Shown piece by piece: positions 12,116-23,216 of a stretch of DNA of 64,000 nt. The stretch's first letter is position 1. Each line of letters begins with the position of its first letter. Position numbers and translations under genes: made by a program. The notes below the pieces were generated by a model. The model made no database searches. It was given only the letters and a program-made list of their open reading frames with translations, and was not told the origin of the DNA. This DNA is from Utricularia gibba (lineage: Eukaryota; Streptophyta; Magnoliopsida; Lamiales; Lentibulariaceae): positions 372,001 through 436,000 of the forward strand of contig NEEC01000019.1 of the NCBI GenBank assembly GCA_002189035.1, in the 5' to 3' direction.

Positions 12116-12612
12116 ATCTGCCAAATACACCTACAAAGAAAGTGCAATAGCTAAACAAAAAACCTCAAAATGCAGATGAAATCAAGGATCACAGGAGAAA
12201 TTGCATACCTTAGCTACTGACTTATGACCTGCTCAACAGTTCCAGAAGGTGGATGCGATGGATAATGGTGGTTGCAAATTGCAACCATGTAAGGCCTAGG
12301 GGGAGAAACAGCTCTACTGGGCTCCGTTTCCGGCCCAATAAGCCAATTTCTTGATAATTTAGAGAACTACCGAAAACGAGTTTAAAAATCTAATCGCTGA
12401 TGTTTTTTAATATAATTTATGTGCAAAAAATTATAATTAAATATTTAAATTTATAATCGTAGCATTAAATCTATAACTAATTAGAAGAAATTTCCAATTT
12501 AAAACTCATCTAGGGGTGGCTAGGAAATAAGATGTGAAGAAGATTATATATCCAATTGAAAGGTTATGATCTGAATGCGATATTTTGTCGCATTCCAAAA
12601 AATTATATTTAA

Positions 12613-13195
12613 TTTTAGGGCAAATTTCATTAAAGCCATTAAACTTATCTTCGGTTTTCAATTTTGGCATCAAAGTTTTTTTGTTACATTAAAATTATTA
12701 AACATATCAAAATCGTTTAATTTTAAAAATAAACATATAAAATTCATTTTTTATTTATGTAAACTGATATTTGCATGGATTTAATTAAAGTATAATTCAA
12801 TCTAATAAAACATTTCACTAAATTCATCAAAAATTAATACAAAAATTGATTTTTTTGTCTTTGATTACAAATAAAATAGTTTTTATATTGTTAATAATTT
12901 TCGTATAATGATTTAATTATGATTAAGTTTTTTAATGAATAAATTTTTTATGATGAAAATGAAATTGTATTTATATTAAATGTATTTAGTGAAACTTTAT
13001 ATTAAATCAGATTATATTTTCATTAAATCAGATTTATCATTGTTTTATTCAATTACAAAAAATCAATTTTTATATTTATATTTGAAATGAAAAGTTTTTT
13101 ATATGTTTAATGATTTACTGAAACAAAAAAACTTTGATGCCAAAATTGAAAACGGACTATAAATTTAATGGTTTTAATGAAATTTTTCCTAAAAT
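12613..13195. mobile_element. MITE with long terminal inverted repeats, copy 1
   Basis: The left end (TTTTAGGGCAAATTTCATTA) and the reverse complement of the right end (TTTTAGGAAAAATTTCATTA) match. The inverted match runs for roughly 100 bases, including a shared block TCAATTTTGGCATCAAAG. The interior is AT-rich with no open frame. A second, slightly deleted copy is at 32005-32520, so this is a dispersed repeat. I could not resolve a target duplication. Long inverted repeats suggest a Mutator-type MITE. The right end lies about 106 bases before the start codon of the next gene. Confidence 0.8.
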
Positions 13196-13301
13196 AAAAT
13201 AACTTAAACCTTGAATTTATTTAACATTGAGAAACAATAATCGAGGAAAAAAATTAGTTAAATTTACAGTCGTTCGCCGGTGGGCGGGCTTTGATGTTTT
13301 C

Positions 13302-14426
13302 ATGGAGGGAGTCGGCGCTAGATTCGGGAGATCCTCGTCTCGCTACGGCGGCCCGGCCACCGTGTTCACCGGTCCAGTTCGCAAGTGGGCGAAAAAGTGG
13401 GTTCACGTGGCGCCTTCGAGTTCCAATTCGAACCACAATCACCATCACGGTGCCACGGTGAACGGATCTTCTCGTCTTCTACTTTACAAGTGGACGCCCA
13501 TGGCTTCTAACGCTAACAACAGCAACGACGAAGACGGCGACACCGGAAACGGTAACAAGCCCGCTTCGGAAGAGCGTCCCAGGAAAAAATTTAGGCACAT
13601 CCCGGTACGGATTGCTAGTTTGTTTGAGTCTCATTTCTGAATCATGTTGCTGTTTTACTGTCGATGGTGAGTGGATGACTGAATTCGTGTGAAAGATTTA
13701 GGCCCAATTGGGAAATTTCGGCCTGGAACACTATTTAGGGTTTTGGTGATCGATCCATCGTTGTTTTGGCAATTAACTTAACCTACCACTACCATTTCAA
13801 GTTGGATTCTTTATGGAAAATGATTCAACCCTTCTCGCTCGTTCATCCCGTTCATCAGGATTGTTAACGATTTTGAGGCTGCAACCTTTATATTCTGTTT
13901 TGGGTACTATCGCCCTTTTTTGTAAGTTAAGTGAGAAAGTGTGAAGTTTCGATCCTTGTTCTGTATGTGTCTAATCAATATGTATCTTATTCTGTTTTGT
14001 GCCCAGTATAGAGCTCATATGCAATTGCAATTTTTACCAACTGGTTCATGTGTTCATCTCGAATCACTTCTTTGGTCTTACAGATAGTTGTTTTGGAAGA
14101 TCAAAATCAAGCATCGCCAGATCGAGCTGATGACGAGGCCATACCTGATGACAACGAGGATAACACGGCGGAGACACCACCGGAGAATGATGGAAACAAG
14201 GATGAGAAGCCCGACATCAATTTCATTCCAGTGGATGAAAACCAGGTACCCTCCTACTTGAGGGATTGTGTCACTTTGAATCACGTGTTCAACTTCCTGC
14301 AAGAAGCCTGCTTTTATCCTCTGACTGCAGCATCCTTGTGCTCAGGGCTCTGAACGGCAGGACCTGAACGAGGCTACTCTGGATTTGAGTTTGGGTCTCA
14401 AGGCTCGCGATGGAGACGCAGATTGA
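13302..14426 (+). CDS. Conserved plant protein with C-terminal EAR motif
   Basis: Three exons (13302-13604, 14084-14245, 14346-14426) join in phase 0 to give 181 residues. I start at the ATG giving MEGVGARFGRSSSRYG, because this opening followed by FTGPVRKWAKKWVHV and LLLYKWTP is a pattern I know from uncharacterised angiosperm proteins; the frame itself continues 25 codons upstream to another ATG (13227). The middle is acidic and Asn/Asp/Glu-rich. The end, NEATLDLSLGLKARDGDAD, contains LDLSL, an LxLxL EAR repression motif that in other proteins binds TOPLESS co-repressors. There is no recognisable DNA-binding domain, so a role as an adaptor in transcriptional repression is only an inference. 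Confidence 0.8.
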
Positions 14427-15103
14427 AAAGCTGAAGCCCTTCTTAGCCTTGAAGAGAAGAGCTCAACTCAAAACACACAGTTGTGGAGACGGTTATTTTT
14501 TTCAAAATTCTTGCGGACATGAACCTTGTCGAAGCAAGTCAATTAACCCATGAAATCGATGTGTGGTATGAATCAGTATTCATGTTGTTAATTTTTATGT
14601 AGTTTAACGTTGGTGACAAGGGACTATATGCGAATTTCGGTAAAATTTCTGTCCGTTGGATCCCGGAGGGTTGTAACAACACGCTGGCCTTTGGATCCAT
14701 CGTCCTTAGTGCCACGTCATTTTCATTAGACGACGTGGAGATATTATGTGACAGCTCGAGAAGCCCTGGTATCTGTCTCTGGTTTATCCGGTGCTCTCTC
14801 TGTCTCCCAGTTGCGCGACGGTCGGTTTGCGACGGTTTGCTTGCATTTCTCAAGCCTCAATTCTTTCGGTACCTTGTATGGCGGTTCTGAAGGGCGAGAT
14901 ATTAGATTCTTCTGGAGGATTTTGGCTGAATATCTACTCAGTATCCAGCTTTGGTGAAGATTTTCTTGATTTGATATTCTGAGGCTTTAGTTATATTTTG
15001 AATATGCTATGTTTGATACGGAAAAACATCGCTATTGTTTCTTCATTAGTTAGCGATTTTCAATTTGAATTAAAATCCTTACATAATTGTTTTACCTGCT
15101 TTA
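14427..15103 (+). other. Gap, possible promoter and leader of the interrupted RING gene
   Basis: After the EAR gene there is no supported coding sequence. A G-box-like palindromic stretch near 14710-14745 (CCACGTCA, GACGTGG) and CT-rich transcribed-looking sequence near 14770-14870 would suit a promoter and 5' leader of the RING-type gene whose body resumes after the Harbinger insertion. TTA at 15101-15103 is the left target duplication of that insertion. Confidence 0.4.
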
Positions 15104-15799
15104 GAGAATCTCCAACGATTTCCACAAAAGACATGGTGATTCCATTTTGCTTATTAAATTTTCGGAAATCATTGTATACATGTAATTTTGTTTCCGTATA
15201 TCCGTAGAATGGAATATCCGTTTCCATTATGGAAATTCCATTAAACTAGGTGGTAAAATAAGGCGCATCTCTTTTTTTTTTCTCCACTCACGCTAAAAAG
15301 AGCAACGTCGTCAAAGCTGTCTTCAGTCTGTTCTTCCGCAGTGTAGTTTCTGCCTTCGTAAGTCATGGGTTTACCAGCTGATCTACTCAGATGCCAGAAG
15401 CTTGAGGATCTATAAGGAAAGTTACGGTCGGAGATTACGGAGAGGAACTCTTGGCCAACAGCACCGCCAATTCCACTAACCCTTCCATTCTTACCCACAG
15501 AAGGTTCTTCCTCACTCACACCACATTTGAATCAGGTACTCTCATCATCCGATGCATCTATTTTGATAGTTACATGAATTTCTTTGATATAGGTTTTGGG
15601 TAATCAGGATATTAATGTTTACATAAATTTGATTGTGCTTTTTTATAGGATACTTGATAGAGTATTAGTTTCTACAAGGTGGTGTGAAGAAGATAAACTC
15701 ATTTTTGTTTCGCCTTGACTTAACATAAGCAAGGATTCAGAGCGTGGAACTTCAGAAATAGTTTGTGGCAAAAAATACGTGAGTATTATTATCAAGTTG

Positions 15800-16959
15800 G
15801 ACCAACTTGAGCTCGTACTCAAGATACAATTTTTCGAAAATGTTTCTATAAGCAAGTTTAGTGGTTGTTTTGATCGTATTGTTGCAAGAGGAGGGAGCGG
15901 ATTCAATGAACATGATTTTAAGCAACAAGCTTTATAATTGTACAAAGTTGAAGTGAATAAAGATTTTCTTGATATCAAGTGTTGGGAGATACCACGTAAT
16001 GAGCCGAAATAAATGTCGGTAAGAAATGTTATGTTTTGTTGAATTTATTTGTTATTAGTTCTAATGTTTTTTTTTTTTTTTTTTGCAAGACTAATGTAAT
16101 AACAAGTGCTAGTCCAGTAACTCAACTTCAAAGCACTATGGAATCACTATCAAATGAGTATGGTAAATTTCTAATACACTTAATCTTTATATTTACTTTC
16201 TATTGTTTATTTCTTATTATTTATTCATACTTTTTTTAGGCTTGATAACATTGAAACATCACCTATTCCACTAGAAGAAAGACCAATTGGGCAAAAGGCG
16301 GCAAAGCGTAAACACATGGAAAAACAAGTGGCTAGATTAAATTCTAAACAAGTTGCATATTCAAGACTTCAAGATGATATCAAGGTAATGAAGATGAGTA
16401 TTGATAAGAGAAATGAATTGATGTGGCAATTCAATCAACTATAAATAGCATCATTGACAAATGATCTTTTAAAGTTAGATGTTGCAAGTATGACTTCGAA
16501 ATAAAAGAAGAGATGAGTATTGATAAGAGAAATGATTGATGTGGCAATTCAATCAACTATATATGGCATCCTTGACAAATGAGCTTTCAAAGGTAGATGT
16601 TGTAAGTATGACTCTGAAACAAAAGAAGAGATGAGTATTGATAAGAGAAATGAATTGATGTGACAATTTAATCAACTATGTATGGCATCATTGACAAATG
16701 AGCTTTCAAAGGTAGATGTCGCAAGTATGACTCCGAAATAAAAGAAGACAGGAGTATTGATAAGAGAAATGAATTGATGTGGCAATTCAATCAATTATAT
16801 ATGGCATCATTGACAAATGAGCTTTCAAAGGTAGATGTTGCAAGTATGACTCCGGAACAAAAAAAGATGCAAGAACTTGTATATCATGGTCTCGCTAATG
16901 CTTCAATAATTTCTGCCCCAATTATCCGAAACCAAGAAGAGGATGCATCGGATGATTAA
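15800..16959 (+). pseudogene. Harbinger ORF1 (Myb/SANT-like and NAM-associated protein), broken
   Basis: Around 15885-16015 one frame reads SGFNEHDFKQQAL and then NKDFLDIKCWEI, the end of the Myb/SANT-like domain. Around 16275-16310 the frame reads RPIGQKAAKRKH, the hallmark of the NAM-associated C-terminal domain that accompanies Harbinger elements. The C-terminus (MASLTNELSKVDVASMTPEQ and on to 16959) is intact, but the region between is expanded by an internal tandem repeat and interrupted by stops. The protein would bind terminal repeats and partner the transposase if functional. Confidence 0.75.
16393..16870 (+). repeat. Four-copy tandem repeat of about 119 bp inside ORF1
   Basis: Units begin with ATGAGTATTGATAAGAGAAA or close variants at about 16393, 16513, 16631 and 16752. 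Each continues through a MWQFNQLYMASLTNEL-like segment and SMTPEQ or its decayed form. The unit length is not a clean multiple of three, so expansion itself breaks the frame. Confidence 0.85.
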
Positions 16960-18049
16960 TATTATTGTATTTGACTTTGAAGTATGATTTCCATTAGAGA
17001 CTTGCGTTTAGGATAACTCGTTTGTATTTTTGTGATGCAATCCTGTGTTGATTAAAAACTTGTTATCTTAGTCATTATCCCAGCAGAGACTTTCGGGATT
17101 ATCTTGGACTGCAGATGATGAAAGCTTGAGAAAAACTAGTACTTCAGCAGATACTTTCAGGGCAGCTTGTAAATCCTGCTTTTGGAAAATTATTCTGATC
17201 ATGCTCATTCTCGGACCCCTGAGACCACACCAGCAGGTGACAACAGAAATCCTAGTGGTCAAAGAGTTGAGTTCTTTGATCCAAGGCATACTTCGTCCAC
17301 CATCAAGATGAGTGATTCTGTGATAAAGGGTATGGAGATCCTGCATTTCAAGGGCGAAGAAAGAGGACGGGGACTTTCATGATCATCATTTTTTTCCCAT
17401 TTCCAACTGGTAATCAACTCTGATTTCAAATGTAGTCTCTCTTGTAAGATATTGTGCTCTGCCCGTGTGCCATTCAACTCACAATTTAATTTATTGAATT
17501 TTGAACTTGTTAATCGTTTTTAACTTATAAATAAGATTATCACTTTGTTATGCTATTTCAATGTAAAAAAAATTGATAAATGAATTGTTATTAGAAGTTT
17601 ATAAAAATTAAATTTTTAGATCTAAATAAAAGTGTTTGGTAGTGACAAAAAAATATGTTGATTGAATAAATTGTTGATGCAGGAAAGAGAAAATCTTGGG
17701 AAGAAACAAAGAAATAATGCTTATAACATCACGTTAGATGAAAAACAACTCATAAACAATAAGAATGATCAAAAACTTAACACACACAAGTTCCGAATAG
17801 AGTACATATATACCCAATACCTAGGTTACTCAATAATGGGCCACAATCAATAAAAACACACAAAAAAGCTCAACAACTCGAACACAACACTTTATTAATT
17901 GAAACATGACTTCATGACACAGGATTAATACTTCCAATCACCTTCAAACTTTAGACTTAGGCTAATCTCCAACATAAATTTGTAGTTAATATGAGTAGAT
18001 TGATTAAAATTAAATTAATTTGATGTAATTGATTACTTTTGTCACCATC

Positions 18050-19064
18050 CACCTTATACAGATGAACAATTCTGCCGAAGATTTCGAATGCACCGACACT
18101 TATTTGAACGGATTGTTGATACACTCAAAGGAGTAGATCCATTTTTTTAGGAAAAGTTAGATTGCACTAGTCGACTTGGATTGAGTGCATTACAAAAGTG
18201 CACAGCACCTATTCGAATGCTAGCATATGGATGTGGGGCAGATAGTGTTGATGAATACATTCGTATTGGAGAGAAAACATCCATAGATTGTCTTCGTCAC
18301 TTTATTACTACTATTCGTTCATGTTTTTCGACGGAATATTTAATGTTGCCAACAATAGAGGACCTAGAACATTTGCTTACATGGGGAGAATCTCGTAGAT
18401 TTCCTGGAATGCATGGAAGTGTAGCCTGTATGCATTGAGAGTGGAAAAATTGCCCAGTAGCATGACAATGTCAATTTAAACGTGGAGACCATCGCAAACC
18501 TTCGCTCATGTTAGGAATGTCAGTAGCATGGCACGCTTTTTTTTGGAATGCCAGTGCGAATAACAATATAAATGTTCTATGGCATTCACCTTTGCTGAAT
18601 GAGTTACACAATGGTGTCGCTCCAAGAGTAGACTTTACTATCAATGGTAATAATTATGACATGGGATATTATTTGACAGATGGAATTTATCCTGAATGGC
18701 CTATTTTTATGAAGTCCATTACACTGCCTCAAGGTCGAAAAGCCTGGCTATTTTTACAATTACAAGAGAGTGTCAGAAAAGATATAGAACACACCTGTGG
18801 GATCTTACAAATCCAATTTGCGATTCTGACAATGCCAACAAGAGTTGGGATCGAAAGACGCTAGGAGATATTATATATGCATGTATCATATTGCATAATA
18901 GGATAATTGAAGATGAAGGTCATATAATTCCTACTGATAATGCTGAATATGATTATGATCGTTGTTCAGCAGTTAATCCTCCGGAAAATTATCAGAATGC
19001 TCATATAAATTTTCAAAGTTATCTCGGACGTGTGGAACACTCATGTGATATCAACATCCATTGA
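18050..19064 (+). pseudogene. Harbinger DDE nuclease (transposase), inactive
   Basis: The frame reads FRMHRHLFERIVDTLKG, then PIRMLAYGCGADSVDEYIRI, then the catalytic region. The first catalytic aspartate, normally in a GS(I/L)DC motif, is replaced: the copy reads GSVACMH followed by a stop where tryptophan is expected. The second is kept in YYLTDGIYPEW, and the glutamate is kept in RKDIEHTCGILQ. The end (IIYACIILHNRIIEDE) is intact but in a shifted frame. The product cannot be active. Confidence 0.85.
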
Positions 19065-19351
19065 TAGTTAAAAAAGGACTTGATTAAGAATATTTGGACA
19101 AATTTCAATTGATATTTTGTATGTATGATTTTTATTTTTAGTTGTTCTAATTATATTCAAATTGATCTTCATAATTTATTTTGATATTGTATGTTTTTTA
19201 ACATTTCATCAATTATCTTCTCTCTCTTTCAATTATATTTATTTTCAGAAATGATTGTAAAGAAAATAGAAATTTAGTAATTGGATTTTCGGAAATGTAA
19301 TAAGAGTGACATGGCACTCCATATTTCCGGAAACCATTGTAGATGCTCTTA

Positions 19352-22300
19352 TGCATCAGAGTGTTGGACTAGTCCTTGATTGAGGATGGAATTTGATATT
19401 GCAAACCGTGTTTGTTACACATTGCAAATGGTAGCAGGGCTTGCTCGTATGATGGATACGTGGTATCGGAATCTGATTCAAAGGTTATCTATCACAATGA
19501 AAGTCATGGATTTTTGAACGCCAACATTCTTTATTCACTTGTGATTTTTATTTTTGTGTTAGATATTGAGTGACTCAGATAAGGTCCTATCCAAAAAGAT
19601 TGGAAAGGTCAAGGTTCGTTGTCTGTACTTTAGAAGTGGATGCACTTGGGATGGTGCCCTTTCTGACTACATAAAGCACTACTCTTTGTATCCATTTGGA
19701 AATTCACCTGTAATTTGCAATCGATGTGGCATACAAATTGTGCACGTCAAGTGCATGAACATGCACACTTTTGCCTAGTAAGTGATGCATTTTGCCTTTT
19801 ACATGTTTATGGGAATTTGAATTCAATAGTTTTGTGATGTCTGTAGGGTCGAATGGTTTCCAGTTTAACTGAGTTGATCACAACTATTGGAGATGTAAAC
19901 CAGAACTCGGGTAAATCAATTGAACAGAATCCTTCATCTCATAACGTTCTTGATGCTTCTGCTGCACCCTTATCTGGGCATTATCCAGGCATGCCTCTGA
20001 CAAGCGATTCCCATGCCCCCTCCATAGTTCCCATTGCATTCCCAACTCAGGATCAGTGGTATCAACAGCAATATCAGTAGTATTATGTAGAGTATGCTGG
20101 CTTTGATCCTTTTCAACAGTCCAATCAACAGAGTTCCAGTTCTGGTGTTCAGCAAGAACATCCTAAAAATCTAGTGTTGGTGTCGCAGCAATCTCATTCA
20201 TATCCGCCCCAGCTTGTATCACAAAGTCAATTGCAATTTCAGCTACCTAAGCAGCCTAATCATGTACAACAACCTCCACACCAGCTACTGCAACCTCAAG
20301 TCTAGGCCTATGTGCAATGGCATCCTCCCTTGCAAAACATATCTCAAGCCCCTGCTCAGTCGCATGTTCAGACTCAAGGGCTTTCCAGTGCATATGCTCC
20401 CGTAACTCCAACCCATAAGGCCACCATGCAGCCCTTGTATCATCCTCCGGTTCGACCTCCCATGCAGATTGCCTCCGAGTCATTCTACACAGCAAGGGCC
20501 ATTGCTCCATTAGGTAGATGTGAAGCCCCAACATCCACTCGTCACTCTACAACAAGCTCCCTTGCAGGTTCAATATCCAGTTGCCTCGCAGATCCCTCCT
20601 CGGCCTCAAAAACCTTATTGCTCCCAGTCACAGCCTCTTAGCTTCTCGAATGCTGCACCTTTACTAGCTTCGCGGCCACCATTTGCTCCTGTTAATTCTT
20701 ATCAGCAACATCAACTAGCACATATGATTCATCTACAAGATCAAGTGCTTACTTGTCAACCAGCTATACCATTGAATTCAGTTCAGAGTCTAGACCCAGT
20801 TGCTCAGCTTCCACCTCCTGATGTTTTAGTGGTTCAGGGTTAGTTGCCGGTGTTGCCACTACAGAATTTTGTACCTGGTGCTGCACATACCTAGAATCAG
20901 CAATTTCAGTCTCATGAACAGAAACTAGTTCAAACTCATTCATATGTGCATCCTGTTCAACAAGATGTGACCCAACAGAATTCTATGACTTCTTTTGATT
21001 TCCAAACACATCAACAAGGATATGTTCTTTAGCAAAGCAGCACACAGATCCAGATACGTCTCTTTGTTCATCTTCACCAGCAGCGACCTCAAAATTATAC
21101 TCCAGAGCTCATGACTCCTAGCTAAGAGATGAATAAACAAAGCTGTTCGTCTCATTCTGGAGATTTTGGTCTTGTTGATCATGCTGGTTCTGCCGCAGCA
21201 ATGGTGTAAGAATTAGCGAATAAGAAAAAGTTGAATTCTCCGGTTGCTCTACAGAATGCTTTTATTTCAGGAAATTTATCTCTTTTAAGAAGACTTGATT
21301 TCAAGCCTATCCTTAGGGAACTTGCGGTTCAGACTGGTCGTGGTGCAGCAAGCAATGATTTGCACAAATCAACATTGAAAAGTGTAGAGAATAATTCAAA
21401 AGCCATGTCCAGTGCATTTCATATGAAATCCTCTAATGCTGGATATGATGAAGTTGAGTTTTCAAAGAAAGAACTGAATTCTGTTATACATTCTGATTCC
21501 TAGCAAGGTGGCCTTCACAAACATGACAAGAAAATACACACTTCATTGGCATGTTCTAGTGTTGAGTCAGACTTATTAATGCAACAATCTTATGGTGCTC
21601 ATGAACAAGATCATGAAGCCCAACCACAAGGGCAGCCTCTCACGATGCAAGTTCAATTGCCTTGTATGTCCGTCCGTCAAAGGAGTATCATCACTGGCCT
21701 TCCTGTCCCTGTTGTTGAAAACTTTGAATGTCAATTCACTATTCATGGTTTAGCCTCGTCCACATTATCTGATAAACATGGGACCAAGGTAAGATCTAAC
21801 GTTTGCACTGAGAGACAGTATGACTCACAACACGGTGTAACATATGATCTAGAATCATTGAGAAACTAGGGGTCGTCAGGGTATGGAGGAGAGCCTATAC
21901 GTAAAGATCATGTAGGTGATTCTGCTCCTTTGAGGATGAAGAGCAAGGCTTCTCATGATTCTTCCAATTGTTACTCTCAGGGTGAGATGGGTAAGACGTT
22001 GACTAGAGAAAATTTAACATTTTCCAATTGTGCATACATATGCTGTTGAATTTGGTCAGTTTTAAACGTTCACTTTCTCACTTGTGTCATATGAGAGGAT
22101 ATAACTGCCCTCCACCCTCAAATTCCTAATGGGTATCTGTTTACAGATTTAGCATCAGGGACTTATGGTAAGGGAAATCTGGGGCATAATCTTTATGATG
22201 TAAAATATTACCAGATCAGGCATCAACTTGGAGATGCTGATATTAACAGATATGGCCACTTGGGAATGAAGCATTTCCTTCACCAAAGTCCTGATCGGAA

Positions 22301-23216
22301 TCATATGGGATTTTTGTCCCATGAACTTCGTGGCCCTTTTTTTACATTTGATGATATAGTTGCTCATAATGGGCTAGGATTTGGTGAGGGGCTCAGATCT
22401 TTTGAAAACAGTATCTTAAATACTTTTTATACTCATCCTCTGAGAAGAGGTCACATGGATGGCCCTGGATATCATAGAAGAAGTGGTGAGCACATGGCTC
22501 CTAGGTTCTTTCATACCCGACCTGGATTAAACTGCGGTTTGGGGCCATATAAGCCTGAAAATTTTGTGAAAGAGCATTTTTCAGAACCAGGTCTTCGTTT
22601 TGAAGACTGTAATATTGCTGAAACTAGTGGAATTGGTGTTATGCATAGATATGGCCACACTGGTGCATTCGTTAGACCATCTGTTTTACCTAGTTCACCT
22701 GTAAGTGAACGTGTCTGGCATGGCACATCAAACATCCCACAGTTTGAAGAGCCTACATTGATGAGAAATTTGGTCCCTGTGGTTGGTAGCCATGCTGTAA
22801 GCACTACAGTTTTCTGGATGTTTGAGATGCTTTTTTTAATTTTTTACTAGCTTTTTTGTGTCTTTTTATCCCTACCCTTCCTTTTCTTATTGATCTGGTG
22901 ATGTGGGCACTATTAATCAGTATAGGAAAAGGAAGCCCTCTAGTAGTGGATGGTGCAGGATATGTGAAGTTGATTGTGATACTATTGAAGGCCTAGAGTT
23001 GCACTCACAGAGGAGTGAGCACCAAAAAATGACCATGGATATGGTAGAAAAGATAAAACTATACAATAGAAGGTTGAAAAAAGTAGTTAACTTTTCTTTG
23101 GATATTTTAATGAATTCTCATATTTATGTTGATGTGATAAAGGATCGGTTGTCTATATGGTTGATGAAGGCAAGTCCAAGAGAACAGTCATCTTTGGTCA
23201 TGGATGGCAAGCATTG
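19352..23216 (+). pseudogene. RING/TRAF-type zinc finger, Gln/Pro-rich protein pseudogene
   Basis: About 19405-19420 encodes YCKPC, the second half of a RING finger, and about 19440-19490 encodes RACSYDGYVVSESDSK. After an intron, 19566-19770 gives a TRAF-type zinc finger (CLYFRSGCTWDGALSDY, FGNSPVICNRCGIQIVH) that shifts frame at its final Cys/His pair. From 19853 a long Gln/Pro-rich region runs to about 21870. A later exon begins near 22147, and 22915-23075 ends with a single zinc finger (GWCRICEVDCDTIEGLELHS, then EHQKMTMDMV). At least nine stops and one or more frameshifts (near 20500 and 19745) rule out a full-length product. The start of the RING finger was lost or lies across the Harbinger insertion. 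Intact relatives are plant-specific zinc-finger proteins of unknown role. Confidence 0.8.

Larger units (their letters stand above)
15104..19348 (+). mobile_element. PIF/Harbinger transposon, decayed
   Basis: The left end (GAGAATCTCCAACGATTTCC) and the reverse complement of the right end (GAGCATCTACAATGGTTTCC) form terminal inverted repeats. They are flanked by TTA on both sides (15101-15103 and 19349-19351), the usual 3-bp target duplication of this superfamily. Inside are the two typical genes in the same orientation, a SANT/NAM-associated accessory protein and a DDE nuclease, both with stops. At about 4.2 kb it is a normal autonomous size, but both genes are broken. Confidence 0.88.

Noticed and set aside
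15241-15519. 92-codon minus-strand frame in the Harbinger element
   Set aside because: It has no family match, lies on the wrong strand for either transposon gene, and sits in a noncoding flank of ORF1.
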